From Acanthococcus lagerstroemiae (taxonomy: Eukaryota; Arthropoda; Insecta; Hemiptera; Eriococcidae), in the NCBI GenBank assembly GCA_031841125.1, contig CM063114.1, forward strand, positions 41,995,574 to 42,059,573: DNA of 64,000 nucleotides, read 5' to 3'. The notes beneath the pieces are model-generated. The model worked only from the letters and a program-made list of their open reading frames with translations. It was not told the origin of the DNA and made no database searches. This document shows, piece by piece, positions 54,694-64,000 of the stretch (position 1 is its first letter; each line of letters begins with the position of its first letter). The translations under genes were made by a program, and so were the position numbers.

Positions 54694-54756
54694 AAGGATG
54701 GAAGAAGATTAGTCAGAAAAGGTAGTGGAACTAGAAGAGCAATTTTATGTTTGATG
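54694..54756 (+). repeat. Target-site duplication, right copy (63 bp)
   Basis: Identical to 49295-49357. After it the interrupted RTE-like LINE continues. Confidence 0.93.
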
Positions 54757-55840
54757 TTTTCATTCGAAAAAAGGCTGAAAAACGTTTGGATATACATGTA
54801 GCATTAATAGATTTAGAAAAGGCTTTTGATAACGTAGAATGGTCAAAAATGTTTCAAATATTGAAGAAAATAGGAGTTAAGTACAAAGAAGGGAGAGTAA
54901 TATGGAACTTATATACGGATCAAAAAGCTCACATACAAATAGAGAATGAGATGGACCAAGTGAAAATTCAAAAAGGAATGAGACAAGGTTCCTGTCTGTC
55001 ATTAGTGCTGTTTAACCTATTTGTAGAAAACGTAATTGAAGAAATGAATGAAAGGAAATTAAGCGTGATAATACAAGGGGAGGCGGTTAGAATGACAAGG
55101 TTTGCAGATGGCACTGCAATAGTGGAAATAAATAAAGAAGAACCAAAGAAAACACTAAGAAAACTGAATGAAAAATTGAAAACAAAATATAAAATAAAGG
55201 TGAATAAAAATAAAACAAAGTGATGGTTGTCAGTAGATGGAAACAAAATCCAAGAAATATGGAAATAGGGGATGAAAAAATAAAGAAGGTAAAGGAATTA
55301 AAATATTTAGGTAGTGTGATAATGCAAGATGAAGGAAGTAAAACAAAAATAAAGAGTAGAATGGAACAAGCTAAGAGCCCCCCCCCCCAAAAAAAAAGGA
55401 GACATATTTAGAGCTAATGTAGATTTTAAAATAAGACTGAGATTTCTTCAACTTATATTTGGAGTGTAACACTATCTGAATGCGAGACCTGGACAGCAGG
55501 AACACAAGAAAAAAGAATGATAGAAGCTTCTATAAAATGAGGTGTTATTAGAGAATGTTGAAGATTAAATGGACGGAAAATATTAGTAATGAGGAAGTAT
55601 TGAGGCGAATAAGAAGGAAAAGAGAAAGTTGGAATATAATCGTAACGAGAAAAGTTAAAATGATAAGTAATAATAGAAGACATCCAGGGATATTGCTATT
55701 ATTGCTAGAGGGAATGGTTGAGGAAACGAACTAGAAGGGAAGGCAAAGAATGAGCTATGAGGAGCAGATATCCTTCTGAAGAGAAAAAAAATGAAGGGAT
55801 GCAAACTACTAGTCGAGAGAATAAGGAATATGACAACAAC
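54757..55840 (+). pseudogene. RTE-like LINE B, right part
   Basis: The frame 54747-55223 gives HVALIDLEKAFDNVEWSKM (first RT aspartate present), KIQKGMRQGSCLSLVLFNLF and a catalytic box read as FADG in MTRFADGTAIVE: the second aspartate of FADD is lost. KELKYLGSVIMQDEGSKTK follows at about 55295-55345. After a C-run/A-run tract (55378-55397) the C-terminal domain is broken, ending with RRHPGILLLLLEG at about 55678-55715. Clearly related to the LINE at 43740-48643. Together with 49197-49357 it forms the insertion target of the LOA element. Confidence 0.8.
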
Positions 55841-55849
55841 AACAGTAAG

Positions 55850-57115
55850 TTTGGAATCTTTTCAATATTTTGAATAAAATTAAGATCAATTTTAACGTTT
55901 CTTGGTTTTAGGAACTTCATAAATCTCAGGACTGAAATTTCTGATTGACTTAAGCATTTCAAGTATAAATATTCGGCCGTAGCTAACCAGCTCTCGTGAC
56001 CATACAACATAAAATCCAATTTCTCTCTTTCATTCATAGTAGAAAGTTCAGTTTTCACCTTTTTAGGTACAACCAGTTCTTTAACAGCTAAGAGTACCAG
56101 TTTGGATTTGTCAAACTTTACAAAAGAAATGTTAGGTGGTTTCATATGACACGATGAAGAAGTGTTACTCGTACATACAGTGAACGCATTTCTGAATGCA
56201 AAATATATTCATAGATTAAGTTTCATTGGAAGATTGAATCCTTCCGGTCATATTGGGGAATAATTGAGAAACTACAAACAGCGATTCCAATTCAGCCTTG
56301 CGAGTTTTCTTTAATAAAAAATAACAAATGAGCTTATAAAATCTGCTAGAAAATCAGAAGATATTCTCTAGTTGCAGGACTCTGCTCAATTATTATTTTT
56401 ACTGCGTTTCTCTAAGTCAACCAACGAACTGAAATGTATTTTTGTATTTTTACATGCGGCAATTTCAATTTTTCTTGAATTATGCTGAAATCTGCTTCTC
56501 GGTTGGGGAATTTATGAATAAAATAACGCAAAGCTAAAACAAATTCTGCAGTTTCATGACTAATTTCATTCAGATCTTTTGAAAAGGCATGATGGACTTT
56601 GTGTATGTTGCAAGTCAAGTCCCTATGTTTAATGAACTTTTAGAAAGTGTAACTTTTAATTTCACATTGAATAAACTGAACATAGATTTGTTCACATTGG
56701 GACCATCTGAGCCCAGAATTAACAAATTTTTCACAAGTGAGCCTTATCAATTAGCCGACCAAATGGAGTGAAAAATGATTTCAGCTTCAGCAGAGCCCAA
56801 GAAAATTGTTTATAAATGAGAAACCATCACCTAAAATTTGTAACTCTTCCTTATTACGATATTAGATGTTTCATCATATAGAAGTGAATAATAGGCATTA
56901 CTTTTAGGAACATATTCAATTAAACGTCGGTAAAAATATGGACCACAAGCTTTTGTTTTATTTAAAGTCATGGTTTCTATTTTTTGAATTTCGGAAAACA
57001 CGACGTTGAATAGAAAAGTTATGTCGTCACAGGATCGCAAACTAAAATTACTTGTCACTACTTTCAGCATCCACAGGATTTCAGCTCTGGTTGTAGGTAG
57101 CACCATAACAACAGA
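55850..57115 (-). pseudogene. hAT (ZBED-type) transposase remnant
   Basis: On the minus strand three blocks lie in protein order. First (57106 to 56831): AEILWMLKVVTSNFSLRSCD and TMTLNKTKACGPYF. Second (56618 to 56412): CNIHKVHHAFSKDLNEISHE and KYISVRWLT, the region before the catalytic glutamate in ZBED/hAT proteins. Third (56145 to about 55860): TAEYLYLKCLSQSEISVLRF, near the C-terminal part. Stops separate the blocks. The N-terminal zinc finger and the element ends were not found. It begins right after the LINE B remnant. A shorter relative is at 6130-6690. Confidence 0.7.
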
Positions 57116-57124
57116 AGAGCTGGA

Positions 57125-57310
57125 TTAAGAGTATTAAACTGCAAGGAACTCTCAATACACACAAAGATTTCCGTATTTAAGAAATGGTATACTTTCTATA
57201 AGGTAATAAATACCGAACCATGAAAAATATGTTAAGGCTCAGAAGAAATTCCAAATGCGACACTTAAGAAATATTTATGGAGATCAAATGGCAGCACTAT
57301 ATCTCTGTTG
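57125..57310 (+). pseudogene. RTE-like LINE C-terminal remnant, copy 2 left part
   Basis: Contains AAGGAACTCTCAATACACACAAAGATTTCCGTATT and, later, AAAAATATGTTAAGGCTCAG and CGACACTTAAGAAATATTT, which are the two blocks of 21885-22640 without the foldback insertion. It is cut near 57310 by unrelated sequence and a copia fragment, resuming near 58030. The single uninterrupted join confirms the foldback at 22 kb as an insertion. Confidence 0.65.
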
Positions 57311-57519
57311 AAATGTTGGTACCACTGTATGGTAGTACGCTTTGCTGCTACACTCAAGTGTACGTTCGGCGTTTATGGAGTTGGTACTCGGTAATTACTG
57401 CGAGCAATCAGACATCAAATGTCTTTAGGTTATGGACCCAGCTCCGATAGCTCCATCTGCGCGGATCCTGATCCTGATCCAGGAAAGACTCCGGCTCGAT
57501 GTGGTCGACGTGCGATGTT
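57311..57519. other. Unassigned insert sequence
   Basis: Lies between the LINE remnant and the copia fragment. It may belong to the copia insertion, but no motif was recognised. Confidence 0.35.
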
Positions 57520-57933
57520 TTAACTGTCAACCGAAACCCAATGAGCGCTCATCCCCAAGTTTCTCCCACTTTTGAGGAAGGCCTCGAGACAGTAGCCAGT
57601 TTCATCTTTGGTACGGATGGTGTAGGACATCGACAAACGCGAATAGTCATCAATGTAGGATACAATAAATACTTTATGGCCTGGATGGCTAGGTGGACTG
57701 ATTTTACCCATAACGTCAAAATGAATTATTTGGAGTGGCCGGGAAACACGCCACCTTTCACTCTTGAAGGGTAACCTTTCGATTTCTGCCAACGCGCAGA
57801 CTTCGCAATTTCTAATACTATCATCCTCGAATTCGACATCCCGCAAACTTACATCGACCCTTTTTAGGTGTTTTAAATACTCCACGCTCGCATGTCCTAA
57901 CCTCACGTGCCATAGGTATTCTACGCTCATCAT
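57520..57933 (-). pseudogene. Ty1/copia Gag-pre-integrase and integrase start
   Basis: A minus-strand frame of 137 codons: LWHVRLGHASVEYLKHL (GAG-pre-integrase histidines), then NCEVCALAEIERLPF (CxxC), then HFDVMGKISPPSHPGHKVFI with the first integrase aspartate, then YIDDYSRLSMSYTIRTKDE. This is the typical copia arrangement of an HHCC-like zinc region and the start of the DDE core. The second aspartate and the glutamate are missing, because the similarity ends near 57520. The fragment interrupts the LINE remnant. Confidence 0.85.
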
Positions 57934-58029
57934 TAACGGACATGGGTGAACCTAGCCAGCACATCAAAAGATTCAAATCGTCAAATTGATGAAGTTGAGG
58001 GAGAACTTCCAAAGTCGAGTATCGTGATA

Positions 58030-58480
58030 CCATCACTGGATGAACTTGAAGATGAAGAACTGTGATCCAATAGACACTATCTTAGCCAGGAATCACCTGC
58101 GTTGGCTTGGACATGTTTGCAGAATGCCAGAGGAGCAATCCAAACAGATCTTACATGGTGCTTAGACACGGCAGACGGCACTCTGGAGGGCCAATAAAAA
58201 GGTACAAGAAGATCATCCACGTGATCATTAAAAAGGCGAGTATTCAAAACAACTGGGAATCCATCTGTTAAGACAGAAATGTATGGCGCAACATCTGCCA
58301 AGAAATATTCAGAACTGAATGGTCTATAACGAAACATTTACCTATTTGGAATGCCATAGAGCATAGAGTAATTCACTCCCGCATTGGATTTTGGAGCCAT
58401 CAGCGTGCACATGAGAGGAAACGACAACGGCAGCAAGCGTGAACTAACCAAGGATCTTCAACACTGAAAAAACCTGACAT
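58030..58480 (+). pseudogene. RTE-like LINE C-terminal remnant, copy 2 right part
   Basis: Resumes with TGTGATCCAATAGACACTAT, then a CACCTGCGTTGGCTTGGACATG (LRWLGH) word and GGAGGGCCAATAAAAAGGTA, parallel to 22690-23140. No intact frame. It ends with CACTGAAAAAACCTGAC, the same as copy 1 at about 23115-23135. Confidence 0.7.
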
Positions 58481-58483
58481 TTT

Positions 58484-58672
58484 TGTAAGAATTGTTCTGC
58501 CTGGCTACTTCCGCACAGCCCCACGTGAGCGTCTAACAATTGTCTTTTGTCTTTTACATTCCTGTTCTTCTAAAACGTGATCTTTTCAAACCCTCATTTT
58601 TCTTCCTACTCGTATTATTCTCATGACTCACTCACCTGATTTCTTCCTCGATCAGCCCGGTATAGGACACAC
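58484..58672. repeat. Dispersed repeat, copy 2 (partner 39097-39315)
   Basis: Starts just where the LINE remnant ends. Shares CTGCCTGGCTACTTCC and TTATTCTCATGACTCACTC with the copy at 39 kb. Non-coding. Confidence 0.6.
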
Positions 58673-59833
58673 CTTGAGTCACAGTTTATGTTTATGTTTT
58701 AGTCCTCTCAGTCAGATCATTTTTTAGTAACGTCCTTATACACTCTCGGTTTTTGATTTCATATGCTCTCGTTCCGATGCGGACTAAACACTTGTCTCGT
58801 GAAAATTCTGAAAAACCTGCACTGTATAAAATCAATCGCATAAAAGTAAGAAAAAGTCGGACTAGAAATCGAATACGAAAATTGGGCGTACAATACGAAT
58901 AAAATATTACAGCAAAGTATTTTTTATTCGACAGACTATTATTAACCTATTGAACGGGGATTTCCCTTTCCCCGTGTTACATTTCCTGTCAATAAGTACA
59001 AGGCCTCGCTCTGTTCGTGGGCTTGATACTCGTATTTTGGTTCCGGAGCGTCTTCTAATACTTCTGTCACGTTCTCATCCATAATTTATCTGATCTGATA
59101 TCTATAGCGAGTTATACTCGACTCAGAATGCCGATACTCTGCATAGCTGGAATGTAATTTGTATTCAACGGTCAGGTCGAATAACCCAACATTTTAGATC
59201 ATTTGCAACCGACTCCGGTTGAATTTAATTGTACGACACGGTGCCGGTAGCATTTTCAGACTATCGAGTTCGCTGTCTGGGTAATAGGATGGCAGAACGG
59301 CGCGAAATGCGGGGCAATGTGTCGGACCAACAAAAATTCCCGTCGGTCGAAAACATAACGCGAATAATTGAATATATTTGAACTCGCAAACACGTAAAAA
59401 GTTTAACTTTTTGCATATCATTTCAGAAAGTTTAACAGTTTCACGAAATGCGAATCTCGAAATTACGTGCCATCTGGTTTCTAATAATTTTTTTTTTCAC
59501 GCGCAATCACCTAAAACCGCGCGGTAATTTGAATTTTGTTGAAAAAGTGAGAAGCATTGTGTTACTGTCGGAGTTTTTCATAAATAGATACCCACTTTCT
59601 GGTTTAAGTGCGTCAAAAGAGCCTTTCCATAATACATTTTCGAATATCCTAGCCGCGCAACAGAACTGCGATTCATTTTTTAAGTTGGATGAAGAAATTC
59701 GAGTTCGCGAAACTGAACTGTTATTCCAGAAACGACTCCTTGCACGAAGATATTTTCAAAATAATTGGTTACTTTTCAAAGTTTTTTGATTTCCGACCAA
59801 CCACACAGTCACAAGCTTACTTTTCAAGCGATA
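58673..59833. other. Anonymous DNA, one unassigned ORF
   Basis: No element recognised. A frame at 59448-59789 (113 codons) starts with a hydrophobic stretch (LRAIWFLIIFFF) that could mimic a signal peptide, but it has no domain and no paralogue in the window. I treat it as unproven. Confidence 0.35.
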
Positions 59834-59975
59834 TGGTCGGGGGGATCGCAGCTACGTTCCTTGGGGATGGAGTGGTGGGACATATGGCGATGCACGCATG
59901 GCAAAGTGGCCCCTATGACACCGCACCCCCAGTACCGGAAACTACCCTTTCGGGCATCGCATCAGTGCTGAGGGG
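59834..59975 (+). mobile_element. Short dispersed element, copy 3
   Basis: Longest copy of the short family seen at 5271-5392 and 14697-14765. It reads GGGACATATGGCGATGCACG, GGCAAAGTGGCCCC, TATGACACCGCACCCCC and CATCGCATCAGTGCTGAGGG. A TGGCAAAGTGG word fits the polymerase III A-box consensus, but I found no B box. No duplication could be defined here. No coding content. Confidence 0.55.
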
Positions 59976-60995
59976 ACGTTCTTTGTGGATAGAGAGGAAT
60001 TTCAAATTTGCCAAATCAGGGTGTCCCCAGAAATTGAAAAATAACAATGAAGTACTTTTCGGGACCCTTTGCAGGACTGTAGCCGGCATGTTTTCCATCT
60101 TTTCCCCGAGTGTGTGAATCTTGTTTTGTTTCCAATTGTTTTATCCCCTTTAGCCCTCCCTCCGTTTTGCTCCCCCCTTCTTGTGAATGTAGATCCTGTG
60201 CTACACTTTTTAATGACCAATCACAGGAATCGCAAAAAATTTATTTTTGAGTATTTCTGACAAGACTGGAGGACTTTTCAATTTTTTTTTTTATTTCAAC
60301 GTTTTTCAAGACTTGAAGAACTTTTCAGCACCCATAGATGCCCAACAAATTCACGATTTTGAAGTCAACAAGATTTTATCAGAGTTGCAAGTCACCTCAA
60401 TTAGTACCAACGGCGGAATTAGAACCAACTTGAAACAGATAAATTGCATTCATTGGCATCCTCAAATTTGAGTCTCCTTTCCTAGATGCTACAATCTTCT
60501 AATTTGAGTCGAATCATTATCAAAAGTTCAACAACCTTTTAAGCCAGTGAAACGACATCCATATTGTATTTCATGAAATTTTCGGACACCCCCCCCCTCA
60601 GGTACTACAATGGCCCACTTGCGCGAAACTAATATCAAAACAAAATTCTGTGATAGCTCACGTTTCGGCTCAGTGAATAGTAGTAATAAAGGTTCCATTC
60701 TATTCTAAAGTAATTTCGGTCACTAAAAGCGAACACATAAAATAATGGAACCTCAGGGTTGGGATGGGGCAAGGACAATATTTTAGGGATGAGTAGGTAT
60801 GGTGTACAGGTGCAGAGAAACAGGTTTGGAGAGTAACAGGCGTCCTTTTTGTTCGTTGAAGTGAATGAGTTTCAAAAAAGTCATAAATCCTGCACTTTCT
60901 TTCATATGGAATATACGGCATTATGAAGGGGCAATCTCAATCCCTCAGTCAAGGCATTCTGAAGGTAATTACAGAAACCTGTAAGGGATTTGCAC
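59976..60995. other. Anonymous DNA, no gene seen
   Basis: No supported gene, RNA or element end. Short open frames on both strands have no motif. Confidence 0.4.
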
Positions 60996-61950
60996 TATGT
61001 TAAATTGGCGGTAAGTACATTCTCGTCGTACAAAGCAACGGGCGCAGATGGAATCTATCCAGTCTGCCAACAGACAGGACACTAGAGACCATAATAGAGG
61101 GGACAGTTCATTAGGGTCCTCAGAGCATCATACTCGTGCAGGGGTGTGAGAGTGGTGTTTTTGCCTAAGCCAGGCAGAGACCCCTGTAAGGCCAAATCCG
61201 ACAGGCCGATAAGTCTCTCATCATTCACGCTAAAAACCTTGGAAAGGCTGACAGACACGCACCTAAGAGAGGTTACCCTGAAAAGGTTCACACTGCAGGA
61301 AAACCAGCACGCATATAGGCCAGGAGGATCAGCAGAGTCATCACTGCACTCGCTAGTTACGGCAGTTGAGAGAGGGATGACTGGCGGAGATTGTGTCCTG
61401 GCAACATTCATGGACGCAACCTCTCATGAATCAATAGAAACAGCCCTGAGGGAAAGGGAAGTGAAGGAAAGTTCAATAAACTGGATTGTATCTATGCTAA
61501 AAGGCAGGAAGATCCAGATAACATACCAAGAAGTACAAATTCATGCAACGACCATCAGGGGCTCTCAACAGAGGGGAGTACTTACTTTCTCCCGTACTGT
61601 GGAGCCTAGTAGTGGACAGTTTCCTGGATGAGTTAAATTGTCAAAAAATATATACACATAATGCCATACTGACAATTTGGCTGTGGTGGTAACCGGCAAA
61701 TTTCCGGGAATCGCTGCGGAGTTAACGCAGTGAGAACTCCGAGATGTGGGGAAATTGTGTGGCAAAAAGGGGTTATCGATAAACCCGGATTGAGATCACT
61801 CTTTTCACCCACAAAAGGAAAGGCAAGGAGTTGATCAAGGTGCAATACAAGGGAAGACCGTTAGCCCTCACATGAAAGGTGAAGTACTTCAGAGTATATC
61901 TTGATGAAAAACTCTCTTGGAGGGATCACGTCTCTGATAATATAAGAAAA

Positions 61951-62323
61951 ATTAACTTAATGGAATTACACTGATATTGTAAAAATTTACATTTATTATT
62001 TATTTTTTAATTTTTTTTACTTTTATAAATTATACATAAATTTAATTTAATATTATTATTTATTAATTTTAATTTAAATTCTAAATAAATTCTTTATTTA
62101 AATTATTAATAATTTTTTAATATATATTATTTTTATAAAAATTTATATTAATTTTTTTTTGTTTCAAAAAAATTTAATTTATTATTATTTTTTCATTCAT
62201 GCATTCTGAGTTCCCAGTTGGTCTTCATGCCTCCTGATGTTTCGGAAATAAACTGAGGTTGTGATAGGGATGAGAGACCGGGAGCGTGACGTTGTAGGGA
62301 AGTATAATGGGTCCAAAGAGTTC

Positions 62324-62364
<41 letters not shown>

Positions 62365-62460
62365 GAAACAATTTTTGTTGTAACCCCCCCCCCCATCGTA
62401 ATTGGCCTAACCGCTGTGATGGGGGAGGAAACTATTAAATAAATAAATAAATAAATAAAA
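61951..62460 (+). mobile_element. AT-rich insert with (AAAT)n tail
   Basis: The insert separates GATAATATAAGAAAA from GGAACTGAGGTTCTTTGGGC, which are adjacent in the intact LINE. The first 250 bases are extremely AT-rich (mostly TTTAATT words). Then follow a mixed stretch (62210-62320), an ATT/TTA microsatellite (62325-62363), a C-run (62384-62393) and a tail of AAAT repeats (62434-62458). The AAAT tail suggests a retroposed sequence in plus orientation. Source unknown; a mitochondrial or SINE-type origin could not be shown. Confidence 0.6.
62325..62363. repeat. TTA microsatellite
   Basis: About 12 perfect TTA/ATT units inside the AT-rich insert. A similar (AAT)n lies at 41860-41875 next to the helicase copy. 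Confidence 0.8.
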
Positions 62461-63875
62461 GGAACTGAGGTTCTTTGGGCTTGCCGCACTTTTACGGCAG
62501 GACCTGGGTACTCTCTCTCAAAATGATGCACTGGATATATACCGGTGTAATACATCTCAGAATCACATATGTGGCCATTGTATGGTGGGGCTGGGTCCAC
62601 CTGACCAAAGTCAGAGAGGAACTAAACCAACTGCAAAGGCTCGCGTGCCTGATGACAACGGGAGTAATGAGAACGGCATCGACTAAGGCACTAGAAGGGC
62701 TCCTAAACTTGCCACCACTTCACACTGCTATATGTAGAAGCAGCTGCGATAATGAGGGCTTATCGTCTAGACCAATCAAACCTACAGGCCCAAAAAATAG
62801 GCCACAGAAGGATATGGGAGATGGCGAGGACGATGGACAAATGCTTCAGCATCGCGATGGAACACGTCTTTGACAAGCCGTACCGTGCGCTAATACCCAC
62901 ACGGGAGGCTTGGGGGAAAAAGTGGCCAAGCATTCTAGGAAACGAGGAGAATGTGTGGTTTGCAGATGCCTCTAAGAATGACCGAGGTATAGGAATCGGA
63001 ATCACGAATGCAAAAGGCGCTGACAACTATTCAATGGCACTGGGCAAGGGCGTCACTATCCTCCAAGCAGAGGTAATGGCGATCACGGTGACCATTGATA
63101 AAAGCCAGCAGAAGGGCCTTGTAAATAAGCAGATCTTATCTGTACAGACAGTCAATCGGCTATTAAGGCTCTATCGATCGTCACACCAAACTACATCCCT
63201 GGTGGTGGCGGAGTGTGTTAACAAATTATAAATCTTTTCTCAGAAGAACCGTGTCACCATACTATGGACACCGGGACACTGCGACATAAAAGGGAACATG
63301 ATGGCTGACAAGCTAGCGATGGAGGGCATAAAAAAAGGAACTGGCAACACCCAGGCCGTGTCTTCCTGTAGCATACAGCGTCATAAAATCCAAAGTAAAG
63401 GCTTGGATAAGTAAGCAGACGGAAATGCACAGGCGGTTGGCCAGTGGTATGAAAGTCAGCAAAACACTGATTGTGAACGCCACCAGTAAATATGCCAAGT
63501 TCCTACTAGAGCTTGACAGGAAACATGCAGGTCTCATGGCGGACTTCTAACTGGTCATGGGGCCACAAAACACATGTGGTATAAAATAGGAATAGTAAAA
63601 AGCGGCTCGAGTAGGTACTGTGGAGAAGAGGGAGAAACCTCAATCCATATCGTATGTCAAAGCCCAGCAATAGCCGGGACAAGACGCGAAGCACTAGGAC
63701 TAGAGTATTCAGCACCCATTGAAGTCAAAGGGATAGAGCTCAGTAAAATTCTCACTATGGCTATAAAAGTGAGGCTACTGAGTTGATCCTTAACAGCAAC
63801 TTCAGGAATAGTGCAATGGACAACAAAGTCTGATCACTCGGCGCATACAGCACCACCTCACACACAAATGAAATG

Positions 63876-64000
63876 AATAAATTATGTTTAAGGACGAACA
63901 CTTTTGCCATAGAATAAAGAATTGTTAAAATTAATTGAAAAAATTGATTCTTTTAGGGCACACTACTTATTCCCATAGGGCGCGAAGCTCCACCGGGATT
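63876..64000. other. Window end, no feature seen
   Basis: Too short to judge. No motif recognised. Confidence 0.35.

Larger units (their letters stand above)
60996..63875 (+). mobile_element. Decayed LOA-type LINE copy 3, interrupted
   Basis: Matches the intact ORF2 from about residue 437 (VNTFSPYKAPGPDGIYP) through RT, RNase H and the 3' UTR. Readable parts: GVRVVFLPKPGRDPCKAKS-like (61146-61200), RNase H VWFADASKNDRGIGIGITNA (62956-63015) and SGSSRYCGEEGETSIHIVC (63600-63660). A small deletion removes part of FMDIQGAFD; stops and shifts follow. RNase H reads GNMMADKL, retaining the aspartate that is G in the intact copy. An AT-rich insert at 61951-62460 splits it. The target duplication is unclear: TATGTTAA against TATGTTTAA is only suggestive. 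Confidence 0.85.

Noticed and set aside
59448..59789. ORF with signal-peptide-like start
   Set aside because: AT-rich DNA readily gives hydrophobic T-rich codons; no domain, no cysteine pattern, no supporting context.
61960..62200. Nuclear copy of mitochondrial DNA
   Set aside because: Composition is suggestive, but I could not recognise any mitochondrial rRNA, tRNA or protein motif.

Overview
This window looks like eukaryotic, probably insect, genomic DNA. I find no operons, no bacterial-style gene packing and no intact host gene. It is AT-rich, and nearly everything recognisable is transposable-element material of arthropod type: LOA/R1-group, RTE-like and Jockey-like non-LTR elements, Ty3/gypsy and copia fragments, Helitron-type helicase copies, hAT, mariner and pogo-like DNA transposon remnants, and a tRNA-headed SINE. 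The species cannot be fixed from the sequence.

The best-preserved unit is an apparently full-length LOA/R1-group non-LTR retrotransposon at 49358-54693. It has a structured GC-rich 5' leader, an ORF1 with a DUF4780-like C-terminus, an intact 1206-residue ORF2 (endonuclease, reverse transcriptase, RNase H, CCHC knuckle) and a TGTAA-repeat tail. It is flanked by an identical 63-bp target-site duplication and lies inside an older RTE-like LINE. Two decayed relatives are at 23976-25550 (minus strand, 10-bp duplication) and 60996-63875.

Layout. 0-9 kb: non-coding DNA with a minisatellite, an RTE-like pseudogene split by a SINE, dispersed satellite units and a hAT fragment. 9.2-11.8 kb: a three-level nest of TIR elements; the outermost and innermost have perfect 8-bp duplications. 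12-14 kb: an RT fragment cut by a 1-kb TIR element. 15.7-17.3 kb: Helitron-like helicase copy on the minus strand. 18.4-18.9 kb: hAT-type MITE. 20.7-23.5 kb: Jockey-like and RTE-like fragments joined end to end, a foldback element, and a SINE. 29.5-33.2 kb: a decayed gypsy element with its 3' LTR. 34.6-42.1 kb: a 7.5-kb region bounded by long inverted repeats and a TA duplication. It carries inverted satellite arms, a TTATGTC-rich core, a small MITE, a LINE tail and the second helicase copy. 43-49 kb: RTE-like 5' ends and a decayed RTE-like LINE, broken by a gypsy LTR copy and by a 1.5-kb TIR element filled with minisatellite. 55.8-58.5 kb: hAT, RTE-like and copia fragments. 58.7-64 kb: mostly anonymous DNA, then the third LOA copy.

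The elements show a history of repeated insertion into one another rather than a working pathway. Only the LOA element looks possibly active or recently active. The least familiar items are the giant inverted-repeat unit at 34.6-42.1 kb, a short dispersed element of about 70-140 bp seen three times (two with direct-repeat flanks), the nested hAT stack, and the structured leader of the LOA element.
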